This document shows, one piece after another, positions 46,509 to 59,561 of a DNA stretch of 64,000 nt. Position 1 is the stretch's first letter. Every line of letters starts with the position of its first letter. Position numbers and translations under genes: made by a program. The notes under the pieces were generated by a model. That model ran no database searches and was not told where the DNA came from. It saw only the letters and a program-made list of their open reading frames with translations. Source of the stretch: Janibacter hoylei PVAS-1 (GTDB lineage: Bacteria > Actinomycetota > Actinomycetes > Actinomycetales > Dermatophilaceae); NCBI RefSeq assembly GCF_000297495.1, contig NZ_ALWX01000039.1:1-64000 (forward strand), read 5' to 3'.

Positions 46509-47765
46509 ATGAGCAGCCAGGCCCCCACCCCCCGCAGAGTCGCCGTCGTCGGCGCCGGCATGGTCGGTCTGTCGACCGCATGGTTCCTGCAGGAGCACGG
46601 CATCGAGGTCGACGTCTACGACCGCGACGGCGTCGCCGCCGGCTCGTCGTGGGGCAATGCCGGCTGGATCACCCCGGGCATCTCGACCCCGCTGCCCGAC
46701 CCGGCGGTCCTCTCCTACGGGATCAAGGCGGTCATCTCGCCCGCGTCACCGGTCTACGTCCCCGTGACGACCGACCCGCGGCTGCTGAAGTTCCTCGCGA
46801 CCTTCACCCGCAACAGCACGATGCGGCGCTGGTCGCGCTCGATGCGCTCGCTCGTGCCGATCAACGGGCACGCCCTGCCCGCCTTCGACGACCTCGCCGC
46901 CGGCGGCGTGGGCGCCACTGCCCTCGAGGCCACCTCCTTCATCGCCGGCTACCGCACGCGCAGCGAGACGGAGTTCCTGCTCACCGAGCTCGAGCACATC
47001 GCCGCCTCCGGGCAGGACGTCGGCTTCGAGGAGCTGACGGGCGACGAGGTCCGCTCCGCGGAGCCGACCTTCTCCGACCAGATCGGGGCGGGCATCCGCC
47101 TGCTCGGCCAGCGCTACGTCAACCCCGGCGAGTACGTCGACGCCCTCGCCGCCTCGGTGCGGGCCCGCGGCGGGACGATCCACGAGGGCACCCGGGTCAC
47201 CGGCATCACCGACGAGACGAAGGGGGTGCGCCTCGCCCTCGACCAGGCCGGCACGCAGGCCGTCGACGCCGTCGTCGTCGCGACGGGTACCTGGCTCGAC
47301 GAGCTCGCCCGCCCCTTCGGCGTGCGCGAGCACGTCCAGGCCGGCCGCGGCTACAGCTTCTCGGTGCCGATCGAGCACACCCCGCGCGGGCCGGTCTACC
47401 TGCCGGCGCAGCGCATCGCCTGCACACCGCTCGGTGACCGGCTGCGGGTCGCCGGGATGATGGAGTTCCGCGCGCCCGACGCCGCGCTCGACCCGCGCCG
47501 GATCACCGCGATCGTCGACGCCGCCCGGCCCTTCCTCACCGGCGTCGACCTCGACGACCGCCAGGACGAGTGGGTCGGCTCGCGCCCCTGCACCTCCGAC
47601 GGCCTGCCCCTCATCGGCCGCACGAGCTCGCCGCGCGTGCTCGTCGCCGGCGGCCACGGGATGTGGGGCATGACCCTCGGCCCGGCCACCGGCCGGCTGC
47701 TCGCGCAGACCATCGCGACGGGCCGACCGGCCCCCGAGCTCACCCCCTTCGACCCGCTGCGCTGA
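46509..47765 (+). CDS. D-amino-acid dehydrogenase-like FAD oxidoreductase
   Basis: DAO-family flavoenzyme, DadA-like. N-terminal dinucleotide motif VAVVGAGMVGLSTAWFLQEHG, the DadA-type SSWGNAGWITPG, and C-terminal VAGGHGMWGMTLGPATGRLLAQ for FAD binding. It would deaminate D-amino acids at the membrane or oxidise a related amine. 418 residues. ATG at 46509 with GAGAGGAC just upstream. Confidence 0.88.
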   Translation: MSSQAPTPRRVAVVGAGMVGLSTAWFLQEHGIEVDVYDRDGVAAGSSWGNAGWITPGISTPLPDPAVLSYGIKAVISPASPVYVPVTTDPRLLKFLATFTRNSTMRRWSRSMRSLVPINGHALPAFDDLAAGGVGATALEATSFIAGYRTRSETEFLLTELEHIAASGQDVGFEELTGDEVRSAEPTFSDQIGAGIRLLGQRYVNPGEYVDALAASVRARGGTIHEGTRVTGITDETKGVRLALDQAGTQAVDAVVVATGTWLDELARPFGVREHVQAGRGYSFSVPIEHTPRGPVYLPAQRIACTPLGDRLRVAGMMEFRAPDAALDPRRITAIVDAARPFLTGVDLDDRQDEWVGSRPCTSDGLPLIGRTSSPRVLVAGGHGMWGMTLGPATGRLLAQTIATGRPAPELTPFDPLR

Positions 47766-47859
47766 CCCGACCGGCTGGGACCTCCACGCCGAGACGGGGT
47801 GAGCCTTCCCACCCCCTCTCGATGTGACGGGCCGTTACCTCTTCGTTACGGTCGAAGGG

Positions 47860-48973
47860 ATGTCCTCCCCCGTCAGTTCACTCCTCACCAGCCGCGACAA
47901 CTCGCTCAACGCCGTCCGCCTCGGGCTTGCCGCGGCGGTGATCCTCGCCCACTCGTGGCCGCTCGGTGGCTACGGGGCGAGCGCCATGGAGCGCTTCGGC
48001 ACGATCGGGGTCAACGGATTCTTCGCCCTATCCGGCTTGCTCATCGCGGGCAGCCGGCTGCGCAACGGCTTCGGCACGTACATCTGGCGGCGGGCCAAGC
48101 GGATCTTCCCGGGCTTCTGGGCCTGCCTGGCCGTCACGGGCTTCGTGCTGGCGCCGCTCGGCGGGGTCATCGGCGGCCACGGGTGGAACCCCGCCGACTC
48201 GCTCGCCTACGTCCTCGACAACGCGGCTCTCGTCATGACCACCCCCGCGATCGGCGGGACGCTCGCCGGCGCGCCCAACCCGGGCATGTGGAATGGCTCG
48301 CTGTGGACGCTCATGTACGAGTTCGCGGCCTACCTGCTGTGCGGCGCCGCCCTGGGCATCGTGTGGGTGCGACGCCACCTCGTCGCCTCCGCCGCAGTCG
48401 CCGCGGTCGCCCTGCCCCTGCTCAGCTGGTGGGTCGGTGAGCTCTCCGGCGCCGCGCACATGATCACGAGCGCCCTGCGCCTCTTCACCTTCTTCGCCGT
48501 CGGCGTCCTCGCCTACGCGCTGCGTGACTGGCTCCGCACGACGACCCCCCCTCGCGGCCCTGTCCGTCGTCGCCGTCGCGGGGCTGACCGTCGCGAGCGA
48601 GTCGGCGCTCAACCTGCTCGGTGCGGTGCCGCTCACCTACGCGCTGCTGCACGTCGGTGGCACCTGGCGCACCTCGATCGCCGCCCGCGAGGACCACTCC
48701 TACGGGCTCTACGTCTACGGCTGGCCCGTCCAGCAGGTGCTCGGCATGCTCGGCCTCGGCGCGATCGTGCCCGCGCCCGTCTTCGCGCTCGTCTCCTTCG
48801 CCTGCGTGCTGCCGCTGGCGGTGCTGTCGTGGCGACTCGTGGAGCGCCCCGCGATGCGCGTGTCGCTGCCCTCGCTGCCGACCCGACCCACGGGCGACCT
48901 CCACGTGGCCGACCAGCCCCGGCGGCACGTCGAGCGGGCAGAGGTCCGGCTGCCGCTCAGCACGCCCCGCTGA
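47860..48973 (+). pseudogene. Acyltransferase 3 family membrane protein, frameshift in C7 run
   Basis: Membrane O-acyltransferase of the AT3 family. N-terminal RDNSLNAVRLGLAAAVILAHSWPLGG (catalytic His region), GTIGVNGFFALSGLLIAGS (second motif) and several helices. The frame breaks in a run of seven C (48545-48551); one base fewer restores LRTTTPLAALSVVAVAGL and the remaining helices, with HSYGLYVYGWPVQQVL near the end. About 370 residues. ATG at 47860; TACGGT (47847-47852) ends 7 nt before it, so leaderless. Probably acylates a surface polymer. Confidence 0.87.
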
Positions 48974-48997
48974 CGCCCAGCGCACCCCCTCCGGCGC

Positions 48998-49673
48998 TCA
49001 GGCGTCGCCCGGCACCGGGTACCAGCGCAGCCTCTCGAGGGTGATCGTGCTGGCGCCGGACCCGTCCCACGTCGGCGCGAGCCCCTCGTCCTCGAGCGCC
49101 GCGACGACCCGTCGACCGACCGCCTCGTCCTCGGCGTACTTGTCGGCAGCGGACGTCGCCGTGTAGCGCGCCGCGGCATACCGCAGGTGCAGGGTGCCGG
49201 GTCCGTCGACGACGCGCTCGACGTCCTGGGCGTGGAAGAAGACGTAGCCCTCCGCCCCGACGTCCCCGGCCTCCTCCGTCGCGAGCTCGTGACCCTCGTC
49301 GTTGTCGTACCCGAGGGCCTCCACCGCGAGCACCCCCTCGGCATTGAGCGCGACGAAGGCCCGCCGCACCGCGCCGGAGTCGTCGTCATCGCGGTGCTCC
49401 TGCGCCAGCTGGACGCGCCGGTCCCACTCCTCGCGCAGGATCTCGCGGGCGCGCTCGAGCGGCAGCCCCTCGGCGGCCGCGTCGGTCGCGAGGTCGTCGT
49501 GCTGCACCATCGGCATCCGCGTCGTCGCAAAGGTGACCCGGGCCGAGCCACGCAGCGCGGACTCGTGCTCGGCGAGCTCGTCCGGCGAGAGCTCGACGGC
49601 CGGCTCCTGCGCTACCTGCCGCGCGGGGGGCGGTCGGGTCCTGGCGCTTGCGGAGGCGGTCGAAGAGTCCCAT
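48998..49673 (-). pseudogene. Hypothetical soluble protein, frameshift near N-terminus
   Basis: No family recognised; 224 residues when joined. The frame beginning MGLFDRLRKRQ at ATG 49673 is lost at a six-G run on the plus strand (49625-49630); removing one base gives MGLFDRLRKRQDPTAPARQVAQEPAVEL and the rest in frame to 48998. The 49673 start is favoured by TAGCGT (minus, 49685-49680) ending 6 nt upstream. Rich in acidic and Tyr residues, with YVFFHAQDVERVVDG and RYTATSAADKYAEDE. A start at 49681 in the other frame would avoid the shift but is poor. Confidence 0.7.
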
Positions 49674-49702
49674 GCGGGCACGCTAGCGCCGGGCCGTCTC
49701 CG

Positions 49703-52436
<2,734 letters not shown>

Positions 52437-52440
52437 CGTC

Positions 52441-53490
52441 GTGAGGTCCCTCGACCCGCTGGAGACCCCGGTCGACCCGGTGGCGGCGCTGCGTCGCGTC
52501 GCCTTCCTCCTCGAGCGGTCCCGGCAGCACAGCCGGCGGGTCGAGGCCTTCCGGGGCGCCGTCGCGACCCTGCGCGAGCTGGACGAAGGGGAGGTCCGCG
52601 AGCGGGTCGAGGCGGGCACCGTCACCGAGCTCGCCGGCATCGGCAGGTCCACGGCCGGGGTCATCGAGCAGGCCGTGCGCGGCGAGCTGCCCGACTACCT
52701 CGCCACCCAGCAGGAACAGCACGGCGGCCCGCTCGTCGAGGGCGGCACCGCCTACACCGAGGCGATCATCGGCGACTGCCACCTGCACTCGGACTGGTCC
52801 GACGGAGGCAGCCCGATCGACGAGATGGTCCTCACGGCGGTCGAGCTCGGGCAGGAGTGGATGGTCCTCACCGACCACTCGCCCCGCCTGCGGATCGCCA
52901 ACGGGCTCTCCGCGCAGCGACTCGCGCAGCAGCTCGACCTCCTCGCACGGATCGACGCCTCGCTCGGCGACGCCTTCACCGTGATGTCCGGCATCGAGGT
53001 CGACATCCTCGACGACGGCGGTCTCGACCAGACGCCGGAGATGCTCGCGCGGCTCGACCTCGTCACGGCGTCGGTGCACTCGAAGCTCAAGATGGCGCGG
53101 GGCCCGATGACCGCCCGCATGGTCGCGGCCGTCGCCAACCCGCGCGTCAACGTCCTGGGCCACTGCACGGGTCGTCTCGTCACCGGCTCGCGCGGCACGC
53201 GCCCGCAGAGCGACTTCGACGCGCGCGCGGTCTTCGAGGCCTGCGCCGAGCACGACGTGGCGGTGGAGATCAACTCCCGCCCCGAGCGGTGCGACCCGCC
53301 CGACGAGCTCGTCGAGCTGGCTCTGGAGATCGGCTGCCTCTTCGCCGTCGACTCCGACGCGCACGCGCCCGGCCAGCTGGAGATGAAGGCCTACGGCGCC
53401 GAGCGCGCGGAGCGGCTCGGGGTGCCGCTCGAGCGGATCATCACGACCTGGGAGGCCGAGCGGGTGCGGGAGTGGGCCGCCCCGCGCTGA
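52441..53490 (+). CDS. PHP-domain metal phosphoesterase, PolX C-terminal-like
   Basis: Helix-hairpin-helix type N-terminal part (about 15-90, with TVTELAGIGRSTAGVIEQAV) followed by a PHP domain: IIGDCHLHSDWSDGG (metal His/Asp), LTDHSPRL, VDSDAHAPGQ and EINSRPERCDP. Resembles the C-terminal part of PolX without the polymerase domain; the metal-binding residues are present, so a phosphoesterase is likely. 349 residues. GTG at 52441 is 4 nt after guaB1, so probably co-transcribed. Confidence 0.87.
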   Translation: MRSLDPLETPVDPVAALRRVAFLLERSRQHSRRVEAFRGAVATLRELDEGEVRERVEAGTVTELAGIGRSTAGVIEQAVRGELPDYLATQQEQHGGPLVEGGTAYTEAIIGDCHLHSDWSDGGSPIDEMVLTAVELGQEWMVLTDHSPRLRIANGLSAQRLAQQLDLLARIDASLGDAFTVMSGIEVDILDDGGLDQTPEMLARLDLVTASVHSKLKMARGPMTARMVAAVANPRVNVLGHCTGRLVTGSRGTRPQSDFDARAVFEACAEHDVAVEINSRPERCDPPDELVELALEIGCLFAVDSDAHAPGQLEMKAYGAERAERLGVPLERIITTWEAERVREWAAPR

Positions 53491-53493
53491 GCC

Positions 53494-55645
53494 TCACTCG
53501 TAGAGCTGGGGGGGCCTGCTCGCGCAGCTCGCGCGACAGCGGCGCGGCGAGCGTGCGGACAAAGGTCGACGACAGGTGCGAGGCGTCGCGGTAGACGATG
53601 ACGTTGCCGACGACCGCCGGGCAGGTGTCCTTCGGGCAGTAGTACTCCGACAGGTCGACGTAGCCGATCCCGTCGGTGCCCTCCAGGCCGACGAAGGGGG
53701 ACGTCGCCGCCAGTCCGTAGTTCTTGCTGCCGACCCGCGGGGTGTCGCAGTCGCTCGGGTCGTCGGTGCGGCTGAGGCACTCGGACAGCGGCTTGCGGAT
53801 GCGGGGGCTGTCGCGCATCGTCAGCACGGGGATGTCGCGCTCCTCGAGCTCGGCCCACTTGTCGAGGAAGCCGCGCGAGGTGCTCTCCGGCGCACCGAGG
53901 CTGGTCGTGCCGATGGTGACGACGAGGTCGGGGTCGAGGTCGTCGAGGACGTCGACGATCTCCTTGTTCCAGGCGACGCACGAGCTGCGCGGGGTGATGT
54001 CGCGCGGTCGCGGGTACTGGCCGTGGTTGCTCGTCAGCTGGCAGCCGCCCTTGTCGGCGACGAGGATGCGCCAGCCGTGCTGACGACCGAGCTCCTCGAA
54101 GGCGGGCACCCACTGGCCGGCGTGCGAGCCGCCAGCGACGACGACGACGGGCATCTCCTCCCAGCCGGGCGAGCCCTCGGGGTGATCGGGGTCGTCGCAG
54201 ATCAGCGGCTTCTCCGTGCCGGGCCCGTCGGCCTGCTGGCGGCAGGGCTTGTCGTAGTAGTCGGGCTGGTCCTTCTCGAGCACGCCGAGCTCGGGGATGA
54301 GCTCGGCGTCGGGCGCGGCGTCCACCCAGCTGTCCGGGTCGAGGTCGCGGGCGCCGGGGTTGTCGAGCACGAGCGGCTTGTCGGCGGAGCCGAGCACCTT
54401 GTCCTCCGCGGCGACGCGCGTGAGCGACTCCTGACGCGCCAGCTCGTCCTGCTCATGGCGGGTGATCGCCTGGGCGCCGAGTGCGGTGGGTGCCGCGACG
54501 AGCACGACGAGCGCGGCTCCGAGCGCCATGGCCGGGCCGGGCCGGGAGCCGAGGCGGGCGGTGACCGGGCGCTCGACGAGGCGCAGCGTGAGCTGGGCGA
54601 GCGTGATGGCGAGCGCGAGGATGCCGACGGCCTCGAGGAGGCCGACCCGCTCGTGTCCGCTGTGGCTGATCCACAGCACGAGGATCGGCCAGTGCCACAG
54701 GTAGAAGGCGTACGAGATGTCGCCGACCCAGGCGAAGGGCCGCAGCTGCAGCACCCGCGTCACGCCCCACCGGGCGTCGTGCTCGGACCACATGACGAGC
54801 GCAAAGCCGAGGACGGGCCACAGGGCCCACGGGCCGGGGAAGAGCTGGCCGCCGTCGAGGAAGAAGCCGCAGGTGATGATGAGCAGCAGGCCGATCCAGC
54901 CGGTGACCGGGCGGATCGCGCGCGGGAGCACCTCGGCGCCGAGCAGGGCGATGAGCGCACCGAAGGCGAGCTGCCACAGGCGCGTGCCGGTGTTGAGGTA
55001 GGCGTTGGCCTGCTGGGCGTGGTGCATGTAGACGGCGAAGGGGAAGGAGGCCGCCATGACGAGGACGGAGACGACGATCATCGCGGTCCGGGCGCGCATG
55101 CCGAGGCGGCGCGCCACGACGACGGCGACGATCGTCAGCACGGGCCACAGCAGGTAGAACTGCCCCTGCACGGAGAGCGACCAGATGTGCTGGAAGACGC
55201 TCGTGTCCGCTCCGGCGGCCTCGTAGGCCAGCTGGCTCTTGATGAGCTCCCAGTTCTCCACGTAGAGCACCGAGGCGGCGGCCTCGCGCAGCAGCGCGTT
55301 CCAGCGGCTCTCGGGCAGCACGAGCAGTCCGGCGACGGTCGTGACGGCCACGACGGTGACCATGGCCGGCAGCAGGCGTCGGGCCAGCCGGCCGATGTAG
55401 GGACCGACGCGGATCCGCCCGGTCGTCGCGGCCTCGCGCAGGAGCATGCCGGTGAAGAGGAAGCCGGAGACGACGAGGAAGACGTCGAGACCGCCGGAGA
55501 CGCGGCCGTGCCCGAAGACGTGGAAGAGCGCGACGAGCAGGATCGCCAGGCCGCGCAGGCCGTGCAGCTCGGGCCGGAAGCGCCGCTCGGGCAGCCCCTC
55601 GGTCAACCGTCCGGACGAGCCGGGCGCCGTGTCTGTCTCCACCAT
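53494..55645 (-). CDS. AT3-SGNH acyltransferase, frameshift at the extreme C-terminus
   Basis: OatA/OafB-like polymer O-acetyltransferase. The N-terminal AT3 membrane domain (about 1-400, ten helices) has LHGLRGLAILLVALFHV and GLDVFLVVSGFLFTGMLL; the C-terminal extracytoplasmic SGNH domain (about 480-716) has VVVAGGSHAGQWVP (Ser block I) and YRDASHLSSTFVRTLAAPL (Asp-x-x-His block V). The run of seven G at 53508-53514 shifts the last codons; with one fewer, the protein ends EQAPQLYE at 53494. ATG at 55645. Paralogous with the gene beyond the tRNA cluster. Confidence 0.9.
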
Positions 55646-55758
55646 GGGTCCTTCGTGTGCTGGTCAGGGGGCCACCCCTCAGGGTAACTGCGGGGTGCAG
55701 GCATTCCGCTGCGGACGGACCGTCGGCACCCGGTCCTGCAGGGACCGACGCGCTCGTT

Positions 55759-55787
55759 TTGGCGATCGGCGATGTGTCTCGTATGCT
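55759..55787 (+). promoter_or_regulatory. Promoter of the tRNA-Glu/Asp/Phe cluster
   Basis: TTGGCG (55759-55764) and TATGCT (55782-55787) are 17 nt apart, a good housekeeping-sigma promoter. It is 62 nt upstream of mature tRNA-Glu, and no ORF starts between them. The rest of the 204-base gap between the acyltransferase start and tRNA-Glu shows nothing else I can name. Confidence 0.65.
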
Positions 55788-55849
55788 TCTCGAGTCCTCG
55801 ACGGATTCGGGTGCTGCCTGCTGCGTAGCGAGGGGGTTCTCGGAGACGG

Positions 55850-55922
55850 GTCCCCATCGTCTAGCGGCCTAGGACCCCGCCCTTTCACGGCGGTAGCACG
55901 GGTTCGAATCCCGTTGGGGATA
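55850..55922 (+). tRNA. tRNA-Glu (anticodon TTC)
   Basis: 73 nt: GTCCCCA acceptor pairing with TGGGGAT (one G-T pair), anticodon stem CCGCC/GGCGG with loop CTTTCAC, T-arm GGGTTCGAATCCC, discriminator A. First of three clustered tRNA genes. Confidence 0.96.
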
Positions 55923-55958
55923 CGCACAGCAGTATCGTGCACGTGCCTTGCACACCAA

Positions 55959-56032
55959 GGCCCTGTAGCGCAGTTGGTTAGCGCGCCGCCCTGTCACGGC
56001 GGAGGTCGCGGGTTCGAGTCCCGTCAGGGTCG
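55959..56032 (+). tRNA. tRNA-Asp (anticodon GTC)
   Basis: 74 nt: acceptor GGCCCTG/CAGGGTC, anticodon stem CCGCC/GGCGG with loop CTGTCAC, T-loop TTCGAGT, discriminator G. 36 nt after tRNA-Glu, probably co-transcribed. Confidence 0.96.
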
Positions 56033-56058
56033 CTCGCTGGTCCGGTTCGGACCGGCTC

Positions 56059-56132
56059 GGCCAGGTAGCTCAGTTGGTACGAGCGTCCGACTGAAAATCG
56101 GAAGGTCGGCGGTTCGACCCCGCCCCTGGCCA
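56059..56132 (+). tRNA. tRNA-Phe (anticodon GAA)
   Basis: 74 nt: acceptor GGCCAGG/CCTGGCC, anticodon loop CTGAAAA in stem CCGA/TCGG, T-loop TTCGACC, discriminator A. 26 nt after tRNA-Asp; ends the cluster before a strong hairpin. Confidence 0.96.
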
Positions 56133-56142
56133 CCGGAGCCAA

Positions 56143-56182
56143 GACGAAGGGCGCCACCCCCACCGGGGTGGCGCCCTTCGTC
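56143..56182. terminator. Terminator of the tRNA cluster, shared with convergent acyltransferase
   Basis: An 18-bp perfect stem (56143-56160 with 56165-56182) and a 4-nt CACC loop, 10 nt after tRNA-Phe and 14 nt before the stop of the convergent acyltransferase gene. Well placed to end both. Confidence 0.87.
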
Positions 56183-56196
56183 GTCCCTGCCCGGGG

Positions 56197-58321
56197 TTAC
56201 GGGATGTCGTCCACGGTGATCTGGCCCGCCTGCCGCTGCGTCAGCTCCTCGGCCGCGAGCGCGCGGTAGAGCATGGGCGTCAGCGAGCGGATGTAGCTGG
56301 CCGTGATGTGGCTGCCCTGGCGGTAGACGAGGGTGCCGCCGACGACGGCCGGGCACGTGTCGCGCCCGGGCGGGCAGATCCACTCGTTGAGGTCGACGAA
56401 GGGGAGGTCCTCCGCCTTCGCGACGGCCCGCAGCGCCGATGTGCCGTTGCCCGCACGTCCCGTGCCCGCTGCGGGGAAGTCGCACTGCGCGAAGTCCTCA
56501 CGGTGCTCCTCGACGCAGGCGTAGACCTCGTCCTTGGGTCGCGGGGTGTCGGCGAGCACGACGACCTCGGTGCCCTGCGAGCGCAGGTCACCGATGGCCT
56601 CTGCCATGCCCTCGCGGAGCTTGGGCGAGTCGGTCGTGCTCTGCGAGACGATCGCGATGTCGGGGGCGCCCTCGGACTCCATGTGCCCCACGACGTTGCG
56701 GCTGTAGGTCGAGCACTCGGCCTTGTTGGCGCCGGCGTAGGTGAAGGGGCAGGCCGCCTTGAGGTAGAGCTCCAGGCGCCAGCCCTCGCTGTCGGCGATG
56801 GACTCGACCGCGGGGAACCACTGCCCCATCTTGGAGTCACCGAGGATGGCGATGCTCGTGTCGCCGTCCTGCGCGCCGTAGACGCACGAGGGGTCGACGT
56901 CGACGGTGCCGTTGGTCATCTGGCAGCCGTCCTCGTAGTACGAGGGGTTGTCTTCGGTGGCGACAGCGGGGTCGGGCACGACGTCGCCGGAGGTCGGCAG
57001 CTGCGCGACCGCCTCGTCGTCCACGCTCCAGTCCTCGCTCGCGGCGTCGGCGACGAGGGTCGTCGCCCCCTCGACCTGCGCGTCGGGGTCGAGCTTGGGC
57101 ACCGAGGCCCAGACCGCCGTGCCGACGAGGGTCGTCACCACCATCGACGCGAGGCCGAAGAGCAGCCCCCGCGAGGCCTTGGCGGCTCAGGCCGGGGTGA
57201 AACCGGATCGGGTCCTCGACGAGGTGCTTGGTCAGCCAGGCGAGGACGACCGAGAGGACGCCGAGCAGGGCCAGGTGGCGCAGCCGCACGTCGGGGTAGG
57301 CCTGCTGGGCCAGCGTGATGAGGGGCCAGTGCCACAGGTAGATCGCGTACGACAGGCCGCCGATCCAGACCATCGGCTTCAGGCTGAGCAGCCGGGCGGC
57401 CACGGTGCGCTGCGTCGAGCAGCCGGCCGCGATGATGAGTGCCGCCCCGACGGTGGGCACCAGGGCCCACGAGCCGGGCCAGGCGACCTTTTCGTCGAGC
57501 ATGAAGGCCCCACCCAGCACGAGCACCAGCCCGATGCCCGACAGCACCTCGGCGGCGATCCGCGGCAGGGCGGTCAGCCGCAGCACGAGGAAGGCGAGCA
57601 GGGCCCCGATCGCCAGCTCCCAGACGCGGGTCGTCGTATAGAAGTAGGCCGTCGCCGGGCTCGCCGCCGTGTGGACCACCGAGTAGGTGAGGGAGGCGAG
57701 CGCGATGACGGACAGGACGCCGAAGAGCAGCGGCTTGGCGCGCACCGACAGGCGTCGGGCGAGCACGAGCCCGACGATGATGACGAGCGGCCAGACGACG
57801 TAGAACTGCTCCTCGACCGACAGCGACCAGTAGTGCTGCAGCGCCGACGGTGCGTCGTCCTCGGCGAGGTAGTCGACCGACCGCAGGGCGAGCGCCCAGT
57901 TGATGACGTAGAAGGTCGCCGCGATGACGTCGACGCCGAGGTTGGCCCGGTCGCCACCGGAGAGGACGAACCACCCGGCGATCGCCGTGAAGACGAGGAC
58001 GACCGAGGCGGCCGGCAGCAGCCGTCGAGCCCGGCGGGCGTAGAAGTCCGCGATCGAGATGCGCCCGGACCGCACCGTCTCGCGCAGCAGCAGCGAGGTG
58101 ATGAGGAAGCCGGAGATGACGAAGAAGATGTCGACGCCGACGAAGCCGCCGGGCAGGAAGGGCATGCCGACGTGGTAGAGGAGCACGGTGCCGACGGCGA
58201 TGGCCCGCAGGCCCTCGATGTCACCGCGGAGGTTCTTGCCCCCCTTCGCCCCGTGGTGCGCCTCGGCGGCGCTCTCCCTGGCCTCGGCGCTCAGACGTGT
58301 GTCCCCCGAGCTTGCGGTCAC
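56197..58321 (-). pseudogene. AT3-SGNH acyltransferase, frameshift between domains
   Basis: Second OatA/OafB-like protein, about 707 residues. AT3 domain: NLRGDIEGLRAIAVGTVLLYHVG and VGVDIFFVISGFLITSLLLRE, with SLSVEEQFYVVWPL in the middle; SGNH domain: DTSIAILGDSKMGQWFP (GDS block I), TYSRNVVGH and RQGSHITASYIRSLTPM (His block V). The two are in different frames, the shift being near 57182-57187, where an extra C spoils HPGLSAKASRGLLFG. GTG at 58321 overlaps the wecB stop by 4 bp. It would O-acylate a surface polymer made by the adjacent glycosyltransferases. Confidence 0.88.
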
Positions 58322-59418
58322 GCCTCGCCTCGACGAGCGGCACCCACGGCCGCGGCGAGCACCTTGGCGATGCGCTCACCGGCGTGGCCGTCCCACAGGG
58401 GCGGCGTGTCCCAGGTCTCGAGCGGGCCGGTGGCGAGGACCTCGCGGACCCGCTCGGAGAGCGTCTCGCGCGTGACGAGCTGGTTGGTGCCGTGGGTGAT
58501 GGTCACCGGGCGCTCGGTGTTGGGGCGCAGGGTGAGGCACGGGACCCCGAGGATCGTCGTCTCCTCCTGGACGCCACCGGAGTCGGTGACGACCGCGGCG
58601 GCGCCGCGGACGAGGCCCATGAACTCGATGTAGCCGAGCGGGTCGATGACGCGCATGCCCGGGTGGTCGAGGAAGCCGGCCTCCTCCAGCCGGGCCCGGC
58701 CGCGCGGGTGCAGCGGGATGACGACCTGGGCCTGGTCGGCGACGGCGTGCATGGCGGCGACGAGCGCCTTGACGTCCTCCGGGTCGTCGACGTTGCCCGG
58801 CCGGTGCAGCGTCGCGACGATGTAGTCACCCTCGATGCCGACCTCGCCGCGCACGGCCTCGGGGTCGAAGCGTTCCTTGTTCTTGAGCAGCGTGTCGATC
58901 ATCGGGTTGCCGACGAAGTGGATCTTGTCCGGGTCGGTGCCCTCGTTGCCGAGGTGACCGATCGCGTCCGTGCTCGTCGTGAGCAGCAGGTCGGAGAGCT
59001 TGTCGGTGACGAGCCGGTTGATCTCCTCCGGCATCGTCATGTCGAAGGAGCGCAGGCCGGCCTCGACGTGGGCGAAGGTGATGCCCATCTTCGAGGCGAC
59101 GAGCGCAGCGGCGACCGTGGAGTTGACGTCGCCGTAGACGACGACGAGATCGGGGCGGCGCTCGGTGAAGAGCTCCTCGAGCGCCTCCATGACCTTGGCC
59201 GTCTGCGCCCCGTGGGCACCCGAGCCGACACCGAGGTTGACGTCCGGCTTCGGGATGCCGAGCTGCCGGAAGAAGATGTCGGACATCTTGTCGTCGTAGT
59301 GCTGACCGGTGTGGACGAGCAGCTGCTCGACGTCGTACGCGCCGAGCCCCTCGAGGACGGGCGCCGCCTTGGGGAAGTTGGGGCGAGCACCGGTCACGTG
59401 CAGAACAAGAGGCGCCAC
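58318..59418 (-). CDS. wecB: UDP-N-acetylglucosamine 2-epimerase (non-hydrolysing)
   Basis: Interconverts UDP-GlcNAc and UDP-ManNAc for surface glycan synthesis. Begins LHVTGARPNFPKAAPVLEGL, followed by HTGQHYDDKMSDIFFRQLGI, VVYGDVNSTVAAAL, FAHVEAGLRSFD and VTDSGGVQEETTILGVPCLTLRPNTERPVT: all catalytic segments are present. GTG at 59418 with AAGGAGA upstream gives 366 residues; upstream in-frame starts lack conservation. Forms an operon with the acyltransferase gene (4-bp overlap). Confidence 0.94.
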   Translation of the reverse strand: MAPLVLHVTGARPNFPKAAPVLEGLGAYDVEQLLVHTGQHYDDKMSDIFFRQLGIPKPDVNLGVGSGAHGAQTAKVMEALEELFTERRPDLVVVYGDVNSTVAAALVASKMGITFAHVEAGLRSFDMTMPEEINRLVTDKLSDLLLTTSTDAIGHLGNEGTDPDKIHFVGNPMIDTLLKNKERFDPEAVRGEVGIEGDYIVATLHRPGNVDDPEDVKALVAAMHAVADQAQVVIPLHPRGRARLEEAGFLDHPGMRVIDPLGYIEFMGLVRGAAAVVTDSGGVQEETTILGVPCLTLRPNTERPVTITHGTNQLVTRETLSERVREVLATGPLETWDTPPLWDGHAGERIAKVLAAAVGAARRGEA

Positions 59419-59561
59419 GGGTCGTTCTCCTTGGATGGGTCGGGGACGGTCGAGACTCTCGGGCCGCAGACAGTCTCGCACGGCGCTCCTGCCCCGACCC
59501 GGCACGAGGCTTAGGATGCTGCGGATGGTTCCCGCACCCACGCACCACGAGGACGACGCCC

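Noticed and set aside
55850-56132. Prophage or integrative element at the tRNA cluster
   Set aside because: No integrase, no repeated tRNA 3' end and no phage-like genes were visible in the flanks within the window.
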